DNA from: Nitrospira sp.
Lineage (GTDB): Bacteria > Nitrospirota > Nitrospiria > Nitrospirales > Nitrospiraceae
Direction of reading: 5' to 3'
Assembly (NCBI GenBank): GCA_005116775.1
Contig: SWDN01000003.1
Coordinates: 277,830-341,829 of the forward strand
DNA length: 64,000 bases
Shown piece after piece: positions 9,572-18,172 of the stretch. The translations under genes were made by a program, and so were the position numbers. Positions within the stretch are counted from its first letter, which is position 1. Every line of letters begins with the position of its first letter. The notes below the pieces were generated by a model. It was not told the origin of the DNA, made no database searches, and was given only the letters and a program-made list of their open reading frames with translations.

Positions 9572-10132
9572 GTGATTTCCACGACAGATTTTCGCGGTGG
9601 TGTGCGCCTCATGGTCGACAACCAGCCCTTTTATATCGTTGAGTTTCAACATGTCAAACCGGGCAAAGGTGGAGCCTTTGTGCGCACCAAGCTTAAGAGC
9701 TATCTGTCTGGTAACGTCCTGGACCGGACTTTCCGATCCGGCGAACGGTTCGAGGAGCCCGATCTCGAAGAGCGGACCATGCAATTTCTCTATGCAACTG
9801 ACGACGCCTATACCTTCATGGACACAGAGACCTTCGAACAACTGACGTTCGAAAAGGGCAAGCTCGGTGGAAATGCCGATTTATTGAAAGAAAACATGAT
9901 CGTGAAAATCCTCGTCTACGAACACCGCCCGATCGACGTCGAGCTGCCGAACTTTATCGAACTCAAAGTCAGCGACACTGAGCCGGGTTTCCGCGGCGAC
10001 ACCGCCACAGGCGGCACGAAACTCGCGACCCTTGAAACCGGCGCCACCATTAAGGTCCCTCTCTATTTGGAAACTGGAACGGTGATTAGAATCGATACCC
10101 GTACACGAGAGTATGTGGAGCGAGTTCGGTGA
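9572..10132 (+). CDS. efp: Translation elongation factor P
   Basis: EF-P helps the ribosome through consecutive prolines. The 186-aa protein has the N-terminal KOW-like domain with the loop [16 protein letters not shown], whose lysine is the residue modified in many bacteria, followed by two OB domains ending in [17 protein letters not shown]. The GTG start at 9572 has a GAAGGGA site. The stop overlaps the accB start (GTGA). Confidence 0.95.
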   Translation: MISTTDFRGGVRLMVDNQPFYIVEFQHVKPGKGGAFVRTKLKSYLSGNVLDRTFRSGERFEEPDLEERTMQFLYATDDAYTFMDTETFEQLTFEKGKLGGNADLLKENMIVKILVYEHRPIDVELPNFIELKVSDTEPGFRGDTATGGTKLATLETGATIKVPLYLETGTVIRIDTRTREYVERVR

Positions 10133-10876
10133 GTAAACGGCCATCCAGCGCATCAAAGAAGGGTGGGAAGCCGATCATCCTTCCTCAGGCCTTTGCCGCC
10201 AACCAAAGTGGGCAGGGGACAGGCGGTCTGTCAGGACAACAGACCAGGCATATCCAAGAGTTGATCGATCTCCTCAAGAAGAACAATCTGACTGAATTGG
10301 AGATGGAGTGGGAAGACGTGAGAATTCGCGTGCGGCACGAAGCCGTGTCGAGAACGGTTACGGCTACGGTTCCTGAACAGCACGGGACATCCGTTGCACT
10401 GTCTGCCGTACAACCGCCCGCTGCCGCAGGCGTAAAGACCGAAGACACATCAGGCATGATCACCATCGTGTCCCCCATCGTCGGGACATTCTATCGGTCC
10501 CCTTCGCCGGATGCCGATCCCTATGTCGACGAAGGCGATTATGTAAAAAAAGGACAGGTCCTGTGCATCGTCGAAGCGATGAAGCTGATGAACGAAATCG
10601 AATCGGAGGTCCGAAAACACGACAGGGATGGTCACCATCGTGTCTCCGATCGTCGGAACGTTCTATCGGTCTCCCTCTCCGGATGCCGACCCCTATGTCG
10701 AAGAGGGCGATTACGTGAAAATTGGGCAGGTTCTGTGCATCGTCGAAGCCATGAAGCTGATGAATGAAATCGAATCGGAGGTCAATGGGCGGGTCATGAA
10801 AATTTTGGCCGAAAGCACCAAGCCGGTGGAGTATGGCCAAGCGCTCTTCCTCGTCGATCCGACAGCCGCACCATAG
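10129..10876 (+). pseudogene. accB: Biotin carboxyl carrier protein of acetyl-CoA carboxylase, split by a tandem duplication
   Basis: AccB carries biotin for fatty-acid synthesis. The reading frame opens with GTG overlapping efp and contains the N-terminal helix ([22 protein letters not shown]), a Pro/Ala linker and the biotinyl domain with EAMKLMNE. A 172-bp tandem duplication of the biotinyl-domain region (10439-10782) then shifts the frame. The proper end, [19 protein letters not shown] to VDPTAAP, is read in the ORF ending at 10876. Removing one unit gives an intact protein of about 190 aa. The gene is essential in most bacteria and sits directly before accC, so an assembly or strain-mosaic artefact is likely. 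Confidence 0.92.
10439..10782. repeat. 172-bp divergent tandem duplication inside accB
   Basis: Two adjacent 172-base units (10439-10610 and 10611-10782) both encode [20 protein letters not shown] through [13 protein letters not shown]. They differ mainly at third codon positions. The units meet exactly at GGAGGT/CCGAAAA. The divergence level is that expected between strains rather than from a fresh duplication. Confidence 0.9.
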
Positions 10877-10909
10877 TCTTCTTCCCTCGACCCACATCGG
10901 AGTACTCGA

Positions 10910-12250
10910 TTGTTCAAGAAAGTATTGATAGCCAATCGCGGTGAGATTGCACTCCGCGTGATTCGCGCCTGCAAGGAGCTCGGCATTAAGACCGTGGCGA
11001 TCTTTTCTGAGGCCGATGCGGCGAGTCTCCATGTCCGCGCAGCCGATGAGAAGATCTGCGTCGGGCCTTCTGACGCAGCGCTGAGCTACAGAAATATTCC
11101 CAACGTCCTGAGCGCCGCCGAGATCACCGGGGCGGATGCCATCCATCCCGGCTATGGTTTCCTCTCCGAGAACGCCCATTTTGCAGAAGTGTGCGAGTCC
11201 ATCGGCATCAAATTCATCGGCCCAACATCTGAACACATCGCCCTCCTGGGCGACAAGGCCAAAGCGCGTGAAATCGTTGCACGCCGTGGCTTACCCGTTA
11301 CGCCAGGCAGCCCCGGCGAACTGAAGAGCGAACAGGGAGCCCTCGAAGCCGCCGGCAAGGTCGGCTATCCCGTCATCATCAAAGCCTCAGCCGGTGGAGG
11401 AGGACGCGGCATGCGCGTCGTCAATAAAGCCGAAGATCTCGCTCGTGCGTTTCAAGCCGCTCAGGCCGAAGCAAAAACTACTTTCGGGAACGACGCCGTC
11501 TACCTCGAACGATATTTTCTCGAGCCTCGCCATATTGAAGTGCAGATCGTCGCCGACCATCGTGGGCATGTCGTACATCTTGGCGAGCGCGACTGCTCGA
11601 TCCAACGCCGGCATCAGAAATTGCTTGAAGAAACGCCGTCGCCTGCCGTCGACGAAAAACTCAGACGGGAAATCTGTCGAGTTGCGGTCGAAGCCGTCAA
11701 AGCCGTGCACTACAGGAATGTCGGCACCGTCGAGTTCCTGCTCGACAAGGACCACAACTTTTTCTTCATGGAAGTGAACACCCGCATTCAGGTGGAACAC
11801 GCGATCACCGAAATGGTCACGGGCATCGACCTCATCAAGGAGCAGATCCGCCTCGCGGACGGGCAATCCCTCTCGTTCAAACAGCAAGACGTCAAACTCA
11901 ATGGGCACAGCCTCGAATGCCGCATCAATGCCGAAGACCCGGAAAAGTTTACGCCCTCTCCCGGCATGATCACCAAATACAGCGCGCCAGGTGGATTCGG
12001 TGTGCGAGTCGACTCCGCGATGGAATCGAACATGATGGTCGTCCCGTTCTACGATTCGATGATCGCCAAGGTTATCACGCATGGCCGGGACCGGCAGGAA
12101 TCCATTGCCCGCATGCGCCGAGCCCTTGACGAATTCGTGATCGAAGGTATCAAGACGACCATCCCACTGCACAAACGCATCCTCAACGATCCCGACTTCC
12201 AAAAGGGCCACGTATCAACCATTTTCCTCGAACGGTTCCTCACCAGTTAG
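10910..12250 (+). CDS. accC: Biotin carboxylase of acetyl-CoA carboxylase
   Basis: AccC carboxylates the biotin on AccB with ATP and bicarbonate. The complete 446-aa ATP-grasp enzyme shows KVLIANRGEIALRVIRAC, HPGYGFLSEN, the glycine loop SAGGGGRGM, ERDCSIQRRHQK and the active-site EVNTRIQVEH. The start is TTG at 10910 with a CGGAG site nine bases upstream. It is the last gene of the aroQ-efp-accB-accC unit. Confidence 0.96.
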   Translation: MFKKVLIANRGEIALRVIRACKELGIKTVAIFSEADAASLHVRAADEKICVGPSDAALSYRNIPNVLSAAEITGADAIHPGYGFLSENAHFAEVCESIGIKFIGPTSEHIALLGDKAKAREIVARRGLPVTPGSPGELKSEQGALEAAGKVGYPVIIKASAGGGGRGMRVVNKAEDLARAFQAAQAEAKTTFGNDAVYLERYFLEPRHIEVQIVADHRGHVVHLGERDCSIQRRHQKLLEETPSPAVDEKLRREICRVAVEAVKAVHYRNVGTVEFLLDKDHNFFFMEVNTRIQVEHAITEMVTGIDLIKEQIRLADGQSLSFKQQDVKLNGHSLECRINAEDPEKFTPSPGMITKYSAPGGFGVRVDSAMESNMMVVPFYDSMIAKVITHGRDRQESIARMRRALDEFVIEGIKTTIPLHKRILNDPDFQKGHVSTIFLERFLTS

Positions 12251-12734
12251 CGCAACCTCCAGCATCGTCAAAACACTAGTACGAAGCTGTATGTGTCTCA
12301 TCGCTGGACAGATGCTGACCAGCACCCATATCAAGATGCCAGATTCAAGTAAGAACTCAGCGAGGGAACGCAACGAAGCTACCGCTCGTGGTGAAAAGAA
12401 AAATTGATTCGTCAAGCCACAAAATATAGGGGTGCACTGAGGCAAGGCACAATGCCTACTTTTTAGGCATACTGCTGCGAGGTCTTTCGGCATAGGCGCT
12501 TTGCATCATGACAACCCTCTCATCCACAGAGTTATCCACAGAAGCTGTGGAACGGAATCTCTGCAAAAAAAGAGCGCCTATTGAGGAAAACGGGACCGGC
12601 CAGGCTCGTTCATCTCGTTGATCTGTTTTTTCTCTATCGGAACGATTTGATTGAATCAAACACACGAGGCAAACCATTGAGCAGTCTGCTTCGCTGATGA
12701 ACGTGTTCAGTATCTGACAGGGGAGTGACCGACA
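12251..12734. other. 484-bp intergenic region with hairpin, two DnaA-box-like sites and a dispersed repeat
   Basis: No convincing gene is present; the two track ORFs on the minus strand here lack ribosome sites and family features. The region contains a 7-bp hairpin ATGCCTA/TAGGCAT at 12452-12470, which is a possible accC terminator. TCATCCACA and TTATCCACA at 12520-12540 resemble DnaA boxes. A member of the TTTGGTT-type repeat family lies at 12604-12682. Confidence 0.6.
12604..12682. repeat. Dispersed imperfect inverted repeat, copy 1
   Basis: The right part AATCAAACACACGAGGCAAA nearly matches CAATCAAACTAACGAGGCAA at 63905. The left part (GTTCATCTCGTTGATCTG) resembles the GGTTGATCTCGTT arm there. 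The outer arms are only roughly complementary, but the centre TTTGATTGAATCAAA is a tight palindrome. It belongs to the same family as the elements near 23.8, 36.8 and 63.9 kb. Confidence 0.6.
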
Positions 12735-12980
12735 CTACTTCGCAGGTTTTTCAGGACTCTTCTCTGTGATTTTCTTCAACGTATTTCCGATCGCGGACCC
12801 GATCTTCGGAATCTCTTTCTCGATATTATTGGCGGCGCTCTTCAGTCCTCGCCCAAGATCATCAACCGTGAGGCCTTTGCCGTCTCCTGTCTTGCGATTG
12901 TCGGCAGAGGTCGATGCGGCATTGGCCTGCGTAACCCCAACGACCAAGAAGACGACGATGCTGATGACCGTTCTGTACAT
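12735..12980 (-). CDS. Small secreted protein of unknown function
   Basis: The 81-aa protein starts with a clear signal peptide (MYRTVISIVVFLVVGVTQANA) behind a GAGGTG ribosome site. A Lys-rich mature region of about 58 residues follows, containing LTVDDLGRGLKSAANNIEKEIPKIG and ending in a Lys/Pro tail. This segment looks like an amphipathic helix. The longer track ORF has no support. A periplasmic helical protein is inferred; no family is recognised. Confidence 0.65.
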   Translation of the reverse strand: MYRTVISIVVFLVVGVTQANAASTSADNRKTGDGKGLTVDDLGRGLKSAANNIEKEIPKIGSAIGNTLKKITEKSPEKPAK

Positions 12981-13082
12981 GTGACACCTCGCGATTGGAG
13001 AAACTATAGCACGAAGATGCAAAAGGCGTCGTGCTTTCTCGCAGGGAAAGAGGTATTCTTCCACGGCCCTCACAACAACACT

Positions 13083-14441
13083 ATGCAGTCCACTCCACGC
13101 TTCATTCCGCTGCCGCTCTACACACAAGTGCTCATCGCCGTGGCCTGTGGCGTGGCGCTGGGAATGATCTTTGGCCAAGAACCCTATCTGGGAGGCCTAC
13201 GCAACGAGCATCTGGGCTGGCTCGGCCTGCTGCTCGTCACACTACTCAAGACCCTTGCCATCCCGCTCATCTTCTTTGCGATTCTCGATGCGCTCATCCG
13301 CACCAGCCTTCCGCTGCGCCAGGGGACCAAACTGCTTCTCATCTGCCTCATCAACGTCTCTGTGGCCATGACCATCGGCCTCGTGATCATGAACACCTGG
13401 CAGCCAGGTCTCGCCTGGTTGGGCCGCGTCGACGAATTGCTGAACGTCGTGCCAAATCCCAAGCCATCGGCAGACGCCACAGCAACAGTGCAAACCGGGA
13501 CACAGAGTCCGATCGAATATCTGGCGTCCTACATTCCCCGCACCATCATGGCGCCATTTTCAACCGGCAACATCATTGGTGTCGTCCTCCTGGCCCTCTG
13601 CATCGGCGCCACGCTGCGCCGCTTGCATGGCAATGCGGACCAAGGTCGTGGAGTCATTCATACTCTCGTGCGGATCATTGAGCGTGTCTATGCCTGGCTC
13701 GTGCAGATCCTCGGATGGATCATCCTCGCAGTGCCGCTCGCCGTGTTCGGCGTCGTCGCCCAGGTCGTCGGCAAGGCAGGCATCGGCGTCTTCGCCATCC
13801 TCTGGATCTTCCTTGTCACCATGCTCGTGGGACTCGCCATCCACTCGCTTGGCTACTACCCACTCGTTGCCTGGCTGATAGGGAAGAAGTCGCCAAAGGT
13901 CTACATCGGACAGGGGGCCGACGCAATCATGACCGCCGTGTCGTGCAACAGCAGTCTCGCCGCCGTGCCAGTCACCCTCCGGTGCCTCGACCGCATGCAG
14001 GTCTCGCCTCAATCGGCGCGTCTCGCCGCCTGTGTCGGCACGAACCTCAATAACGACGGCATCACCCTCTATGAAGCGATGGCCGCGCTCTTTCTTGCCC
14101 AAGCGTTGGGTTTCGACCTATCAATGGGCAGCCAAGTCCTGATCGTCGCTGCGTCGATGATCGCGGGGGCTGGCGTGGCTGGCATTCCAGAAGCAGGGAT
14201 GATCGTATTGCCACTCGTCCTCTCAGCTGCCGGTTTGCCGCCTCATGTCATCGGCGCGGCCATTCCACTCATCATGACCGTAGATTGGCTCATCGCCCGA
14301 GCCCGCTCCGGCGTGAACGTCCTCAGCGACATGCTCGTCGCCATCCTTCTCGATGTACGGCACGTCACACCAGCTGCTGAATCGAGCGCACAGCAACCTC
14401 GATCCGATACTGCAAATCCGACAGAGCCTCAGCCATCCTGA
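13083..14441 (+). CDS. Dicarboxylate/amino acid:cation symporter (DAACS family)
   Basis: This 452-aa inner-membrane transporter is of the GltP/DctA type. Hydrophobic segments run through the whole protein. The first re-entrant hairpin region is VSCNSSLAAVPVTLRC, in place of the usual serine-rich loop. The substrate/sodium motif is TNLNNDGITLYEAMAALF, compared with the common NMDGT. The last hairpin is AGAGVAGIPEAGMIVLPLVLSAAGLP. The start at 13083 (MQSTPRFIPLPLYTQ) fits the family; the ORF-track start at 12981 adds a non-family segment. The substrate cannot be read from sequence; glutamate, aspartate or C4-dicarboxylates are typical. Confidence 0.88.
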   Translation: MQSTPRFIPLPLYTQVLIAVACGVALGMIFGQEPYLGGLRNEHLGWLGLLLVTLLKTLAIPLIFFAILDALIRTSLPLRQGTKLLLICLINVSVAMTIGLVIMNTWQPGLAWLGRVDELLNVVPNPKPSADATATVQTGTQSPIEYLASYIPRTIMAPFSTGNIIGVVLLALCIGATLRRLHGNADQGRGVIHTLVRIIERVYAWLVQILGWIILAVPLAVFGVVAQVVGKAGIGVFAILWIFLVTMLVGLAIHSLGYYPLVAWLIGKKSPKVYIGQGADAIMTAVSCNSSLAAVPVTLRCLDRMQVSPQSARLAACVGTNLNNDGITLYEAMAALFLAQALGFDLSMGSQVLIVAASMIAGAGVAGIPEAGMIVLPLVLSAAGLPPHVIGAAIPLIMTVDWLIARARSGVNVLSDMLVAILLDVRHVTPAAESSAQQPRSDTANPTEPQPS

Positions 14442-14613
14442 GGAGAGGATTGGTTGGACTCGCTAATTAGTTGTGAGCCTTACGAGGCCGGCCGCAAGCT
14501 AGAAGAACATGAGGGCAGGAATAGTCTTCTTATCTTTTGTTGCTGGGACACAGGACAATGCGACACGCCTACTGAAGCGAACCAGACTACGGGCTGATTC
14601 ACATTCGGCTGGC

Positions 14614-14736
14614 TCACGTGACCATGACATAAAACGTCATCAACACGAGCCCGAAGATGGCGACTAACAGGACCCACTTGAAGGATTTCTTGAATTCGGC
14701 CTCCATGTCATTTCTAGCCTTATCAAAGAGATCCAT
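14614..14736 (-). CDS. 40-residue single-pass membrane protein
   Basis: This gene is too short for the ORF track. An excellent AGGAGGTG ribosome site precedes ATG at 14736. The product begins MDLFDKARNDMEAEFKKSFK, an amphipathic charged helix, followed by one hydrophobic span WVLLVAIFGLVLMTFYVMV. The combination of strong ribosome site, charged helix and single span is typical of genuine small membrane proteins. Its role is unknown. Confidence 0.6.
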   Translation of the reverse strand: MDLFDKARNDMEAEFKKSFKWVLLVAIFGLVLMTFYVMVT

Positions 14737-14865
14737 AAGACACCTCCTACTCTATGGTGCGGGCGCGTTGCAATTCAGTAAACCACAAGTTCAGAGGAAA
14801 AAAAAGGGGGGGGCATGCTGAGCTATTTCCTCTGAATGATATACCGCCTTCTGCTCTGGTTTCTC

Positions 14866-14983
14866 ACCCGCCTACGCATTCCTCCACAGCTATACGGCTG
14901 TGGAGGAATGCGCAGCGGGTGTCCTCCGACCCGTCGGCCATAGCCCATGGGCGGCGTGCCAAAGCCTTCGCGAAAGAGGACAC
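14866..14983. repeat. Palindrome cluster upstream of the Sel1 gene
   Basis: A perfect 16-bp stem, CGCATTCCTCCACAGC and its complement, with a 6-nt loop, spans 14875-14912. It is extended by ACCCGC/GCGGGT across a small internal loop. Immediately after comes the pair GTGTCCTC (14919) and GAGGACAC (14983) around the palindrome GCCCATGGGC. A further 10-bp pair TCAGAGGAAA/TTTCCTCTGA lies at 14791-14835 around an A9G7 run. It could be a terminator, a structured 5' leader or a mobile repeat remnant. Confidence 0.7.
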
Positions 14984-15035
14984 GTTGCGATGGCCTCAAT
15001 ATCTCGTCACTGCCTGTGTGGCGCTCAGGTTCTGG

Positions 15036-16178
15036 ATGCGGTGTGTCTTCTTCGCCCTATTCTTGGTTGTGGCTTGTGCGACTGTCTCAAAAGCTGATTC
15101 CTATAGAGATGCCGTTTCAGCGGTTCATCGTGATGAGTATGACCTCGCCGCTCGACTCTTCCGTCCTCTCGCTGATCAGGGACATGCCGGGGCACAGAGC
15201 TATCTGGGTGTGCTCTATGCCAACGGACAGGGCCTGCTACAAAATTATGAGATCGCCGGGCGGTGGTATCGTGCGGCGGCGCAACAGGGAGACGCGGCGG
15301 CGCAGTTTCAGCTCGGTCTGCTGTATGCCAATGGACAGGGCGTGTCGCAGAGCTATGAAGAAGCCATTCGATGGTGCCGAGTCGCAGCGGACCAGAGAAT
15401 GGTTGCGGCGCAGTTCCAGTTGGGTGAGTTCTATGCCAACGGGCAGGGGGTGCCGCAGAGTTATGAAGAGGCCGGGCGGTGGTATCGCCTCGCGGCTGAC
15501 CAGGGACATGCGTCGGCACAATTTCAGCTGGGCCTACTCTCTGCCAATGGACAAGGTGTCCTGCAGAGCGACGAAGATGCGGTCCTGTGGTACCAGCGGG
15601 CGGCGCAACAGGGATACGCGCTGGCGCAGAGCCATTTGGGTATGTTGTCTGCCCGCGGGCAGGGCCTGCCGAAGGACTATCGCGTGGCCCTACAATGGTA
15701 CCGGCGGGCGGCCGACCAGGGAGATGCTCTGGCACAGTTTCAACTCGGTGTGCTGTATGCCAATGGACAGGGTGTAAAACAAAGCTACGAGGAGGCGGCT
15801 CTGTGGTACCGGCGAGCGGCTGAACAAGGGGACGTATTGGCGCAGTTCAATCTGGGCGTGAGGTATGACAACGGGCAGGGGGTGCCGCAAAACTATAAAG
15901 AGGCCGCCTGGTGGTATCGTCGGGCGGCGCAACAGGGACATGCGCGGGCGCAGGGCAATCTCGGCGTCTTGTATGCCAGCGGGCAAGGCCTTCCGAAGGA
16001 CGTGATGCGCGCCTACATGTGGCTCACCGTCGCATTACCAGGGTCGAGAGGCGATGATGTGAAGACCGCGATCAGCAATCAACGTCGTGTGGCCTCAGAC
16101 ATGACCGCCGAGCAGATTGCACAGGCACAGGACATGGCGCGGCGCTGTCGTGAAACCCAGTTTGAGCAATGTGAGTGA
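15036..16178 (+). CDS. Secreted Sel1-repeat protein
   Basis: From ATG 15036 the 380-aa protein has a signal peptide (MRCVFFALFLVVACATVSKA). About eight Sel1-type repeats of 36 residues follow, with the pattern G-H/D-AxAQFQLGxLYANGQGVxQSYEEAxxWYRxAAxQ. A short C-terminal helix ends in ARRCRETQFEQCE. Sel1 repeats form a solenoid that binds partners, often in envelope or signalling contexts. The longer track ORF from 14754 would run through the palindromes and is not credible. The start could also be the GTG at 15018. The specific role is unknown. Confidence 0.85.
   Translation: MRCVFFALFLVVACATVSKADSYRDAVSAVHRDEYDLAARLFRPLADQGHAGAQSYLGVLYANGQGLLQNYEIAGRWYRAAAQQGDAAAQFQLGLLYANGQGVSQSYEEAIRWCRVAADQRMVAAQFQLGEFYANGQGVPQSYEEAGRWYRLAADQGHASAQFQLGLLSANGQGVLQSDEDAVLWYQRAAQQGYALAQSHLGMLSARGQGLPKDYRVALQWYRRAADQGDALAQFQLGVLYANGQGVKQSYEEAALWYRRAAEQGDVLAQFNLGVRYDNGQGVPQNYKEAAWWYRRAAQQGHARAQGNLGVLYASGQGLPKDVMRAYMWLTVALPGSRGDDVKTAISNQRRVASDMTAEQIAQAQDMARRCRETQFEQCE
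15178..16011 (+). repeat. 108-bp tandem repeats encoding Sel1 units
   Basis: About eight tandem 108-base units are recognisable at DNA level. Recurring phrases include GCGCAGTTTCAGCTCGG, TATGCCAATGGACAGGG and TGGTATCG. Unequal recombination could change the copy number. Confidence 0.8.
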
Positions 16179-16211
16179 CGGAGAAGTGAAGACCGAGGCT
16201 GTTACCTTGAA

Positions 16212-17069
16212 CTAAGCCGCCATCGCTAATGGGTAAACACAGGAGAGGGTGTTCTGAAGCTGCTCTTGGGCTTCCTTGAGCAACATCGGATACTCCTCGA
16301 CATTGAATCGAGTGCAGGAAAGCGCGAATGGGTCGCATGCAGGTGGCTGACTGGCTTGAGTCGATTCTATTTCCGCGTGATCGGCCAGGGCTCCTGCGAG
16401 ATGGACGATCGAGGCATGGAGAGTGAATTCGCCAGCGTGGCTTGGACTCAGTTGGTGGCGGATGGCCTGCTCGATCTGGCTGGGCATGCCCCAGACACGG
16501 ATCAGTTCAGCGCCGACTTCGGTGAAGTCGCACCCGATGTTCGCTTGTTCCACTTCCGCGAGCCCCGTCCCGAGATAGCCGGCTTCGACTAGAGCGGACT
16601 GAGCCCGTTGCGGAATGGTTTGATAGAGCACCAAATGTCCGATGTCCCGGAGCAGGCCTTCGATAAAGAACCGCTCGCTCTCTTCGATGCCGCCGGCTTT
16701 GGCAATCTTTCCAGCCAAGAGAGCGCAACGCACACTCTTCCGCCAGAAGGCCTGGAGGTCCATGAGATCGACTGTCATTCCTGTGAATGTCTGTCCGATG
16801 GTAGTGGATGCGACCAAGTCACTGACAGATTGCATGCCCAGCAGACTGACGGCTCGACTGATCTTATCGATCTGCTTGGGGAATCCATAGAGCGGACTGT
16901 TCACGATTTTCAGGAGGCGCGCAGAAATCGCTGGATCGAATTTCAGGACATCGGCCAGGTCGCTCATCTCCGATTCGGAATCGTCGACGACGTCGCGTAC
17001 GCGCAGGTAGATTTCAGGGAGCGTAAAAAGATTTGAGCAAGATTGGACAAGCTCTTTCGCCAAGGCCAT
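16212..17069 (-). CDS. HDOD domain signalling protein
   Basis: The 285-aa protein is almost entirely one HDOD domain, a non-catalytic relative of HD phosphohydrolases used in bacterial signalling. It shows LPEIYLRVRDVVDDSESEMSDLADVLKFDPAISARLLKIVNSPLYG, then SRAVSLLGMQSV, EGLLRDIGHL and a second conserved helical part. No partner output domain is attached. The gene is convergent with the Sel1 gene and has a GAGGTGGG site upstream. A PilZ gene lies behind it, suggesting a local signalling cluster. Confidence 0.88.
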   Translation of the reverse strand: MALAKELVQSCSNLFTLPEIYLRVRDVVDDSESEMSDLADVLKFDPAISARLLKIVNSPLYGFPKQIDKISRAVSLLGMQSVSDLVASTTIGQTFTGMTVDLMDLQAFWRKSVRCALLAGKIAKAGGIEESERFFIEGLLRDIGHLVLYQTIPQRAQSALVEAGYLGTGLAEVEQANIGCDFTEVGAELIRVWGMPSQIEQAIRHQLSPSHAGEFTLHASIVHLAGALADHAEIESTQASQPPACDPFALSCTRFNVEEYPMLLKEAQEQLQNTLSCVYPLAMAA

Positions 17070-17189
17070 AACGGTACACCCACCTCTGCCGTTGCGTGTA
17101 TTCGGTTGAAAGGAGCGCTCGCCTATCGTTATCGGTTCTCAGGCAGGCGAACTGAAGGGGACGGTGCAAAATTCAGCTTCCAGAATCTC

Positions 17190-17534
17190 TTAGTCGTCAG
17201 AAGATGAGGCATGTTGTGTCTTGACCAGCGTGGCAATGACTCGTGTGATATGTTCCGCTACCTTTGGCGTGTGGGTGTCGAAGTCCACCCCGAAATCAGC
17301 CCGCTTGATCCATTTTACAGTGGCGTGATCGATCAGTAACAACTCATTTTCTCCCGGTACTAAAATATGCAGGGCGAGCACCATCCCGATGGACACCGGC
17401 CTATTCCCGGTAATGTAACCCCCGTTCAGCGAAAGGTCTCTGATAATTCCCTCTCCAGCCACTCCGTCCCCAAAGTAGCGCATGGTCGCAAATGTCTTGA
17501 GCCGTTGACTCTTTCGTAAGATAAATCCTGCCAT
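17190..17534 (-). CDS. PilZ domain protein
   Basis: This 114-aa single-domain protein matches PilZ. It has a basic N-terminus (RKSQRLKTFATMRY), then DLSLNGGYITGNRPVSIGM, corresponding to the (D/N)xSxxG motif, and a terminal strand (VKWIKRADFGVDF). PilZ domains bind cyclic di-GMP. The first arginine motif is less regular than the RxxxR consensus, so binding is probable but not certain. A second PilZ gene lies at 51.1 kb. Confidence 0.8.
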   Translation of the reverse strand: MAGFILRKSQRLKTFATMRYFGDGVAGEGIIRDLSLNGGYITGNRPVSIGMVLALHILVPGENELLLIDHATVKWIKRADFGVDFDTHTPKVAEHITRVIATLVKTQHASSSDD

Positions 17535-17780
17535 GCGTTCTCCTTCTGCCTACCGACCGCTCTTGTTTACAACACGTATCCTTTGGAATCTTTCGATCGC
17601 TCCGATTGTACTATCACACGGAGAGTTTGGACAGAAAATTGGCAGCATGTCCAACCCATCATCGATCTGAGCTACACTATTCCAATGACGTCACTGTGTC
17701 GTAAGGAAGGGGTTATAGATTCTCTTGTACCCCCTGCGACTACTTGTGCCCTTCTCCTTGCCGGGAGTACGCTAGCTCCG

Positions 17781-18137
17781 ATGGAACTCTTCGTGATCAT
17801 TCTCACGGTCGTTGCTGCTGGCGCGGCCTTGGTCTATTTCCTCAGCTCATCGAGGGGGATGCAGCTCGTTCGTCTGAAGACCGTATCCACTATCCTCAAC
17901 GATATTCACGCCATGCGCCATGCAGAACCTGAGACTGCGCTCCACGATATTTATTATGCGCTCGCGGAAGAACGAACCAATAAGAGTCAGTGGCTCATCG
18001 AGTTTGAATACCTGCCCAAGTTACGGGATGCCGGTTGCTTCGATCCGAGAACGGCGCCAGAACCTCAACGATGTGCGGAACTCATGGCGAGCATAGAAGA
18101 AAAGATTCGGCTTCAGGCCAGTGGTATGGCGAAATGA
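17781..18137 (+). CDS. Membrane-anchored hypothetical protein
   Basis: The 118-aa product from ATG 17781 has one N-terminal hydrophobic span (MELFVIILTVVAAGAALVYFL). A soluble, mostly helical region of about 95 residues follows, with two charged helices around HDIYYALAEERTNKSQWLIEFEYLPKL. Only the last part of the longer track ORF is credible. It lies directly upstream of a surface-adhesin-E-like gene and may be co-transcribed. No family was recognised. Confidence 0.6.
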   Translation: MELFVIILTVVAAGAALVYFLSSSRGMQLVRLKTVSTILNDIHAMRHAEPETALHDIYYALAEERTNKSQWLIEFEYLPKLRDAGCFDPRTAPEPQRCAELMASIEEKIRLQASGMAK

Positions 18138-18172
18138 ATCGATGCAGTCTCATCTGGCGAGGGAATAGCCGC

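Noticed and set aside
10439-10876. A true AccB with two biotin domains
   Set aside because: The 172-base unit shifts the frame, so the second domain cannot be read in continuity with the first. One unit removed restores a normal protein.
12520-12540. Two DnaA-box-like sites as a possible replication origin
   Set aside because: Only two close matches are present, with no AT-rich unwinding region, dnaA or dnaN gene nearby. Short TTATCCACA matches occur by chance.
12215-12677. Minus-strand ORFs of 92 and 73 aa in the accC downstream gap
   Set aside because: They overlap the accC end and repeat sequence, have no ribosome sites and show no protein-like composition.
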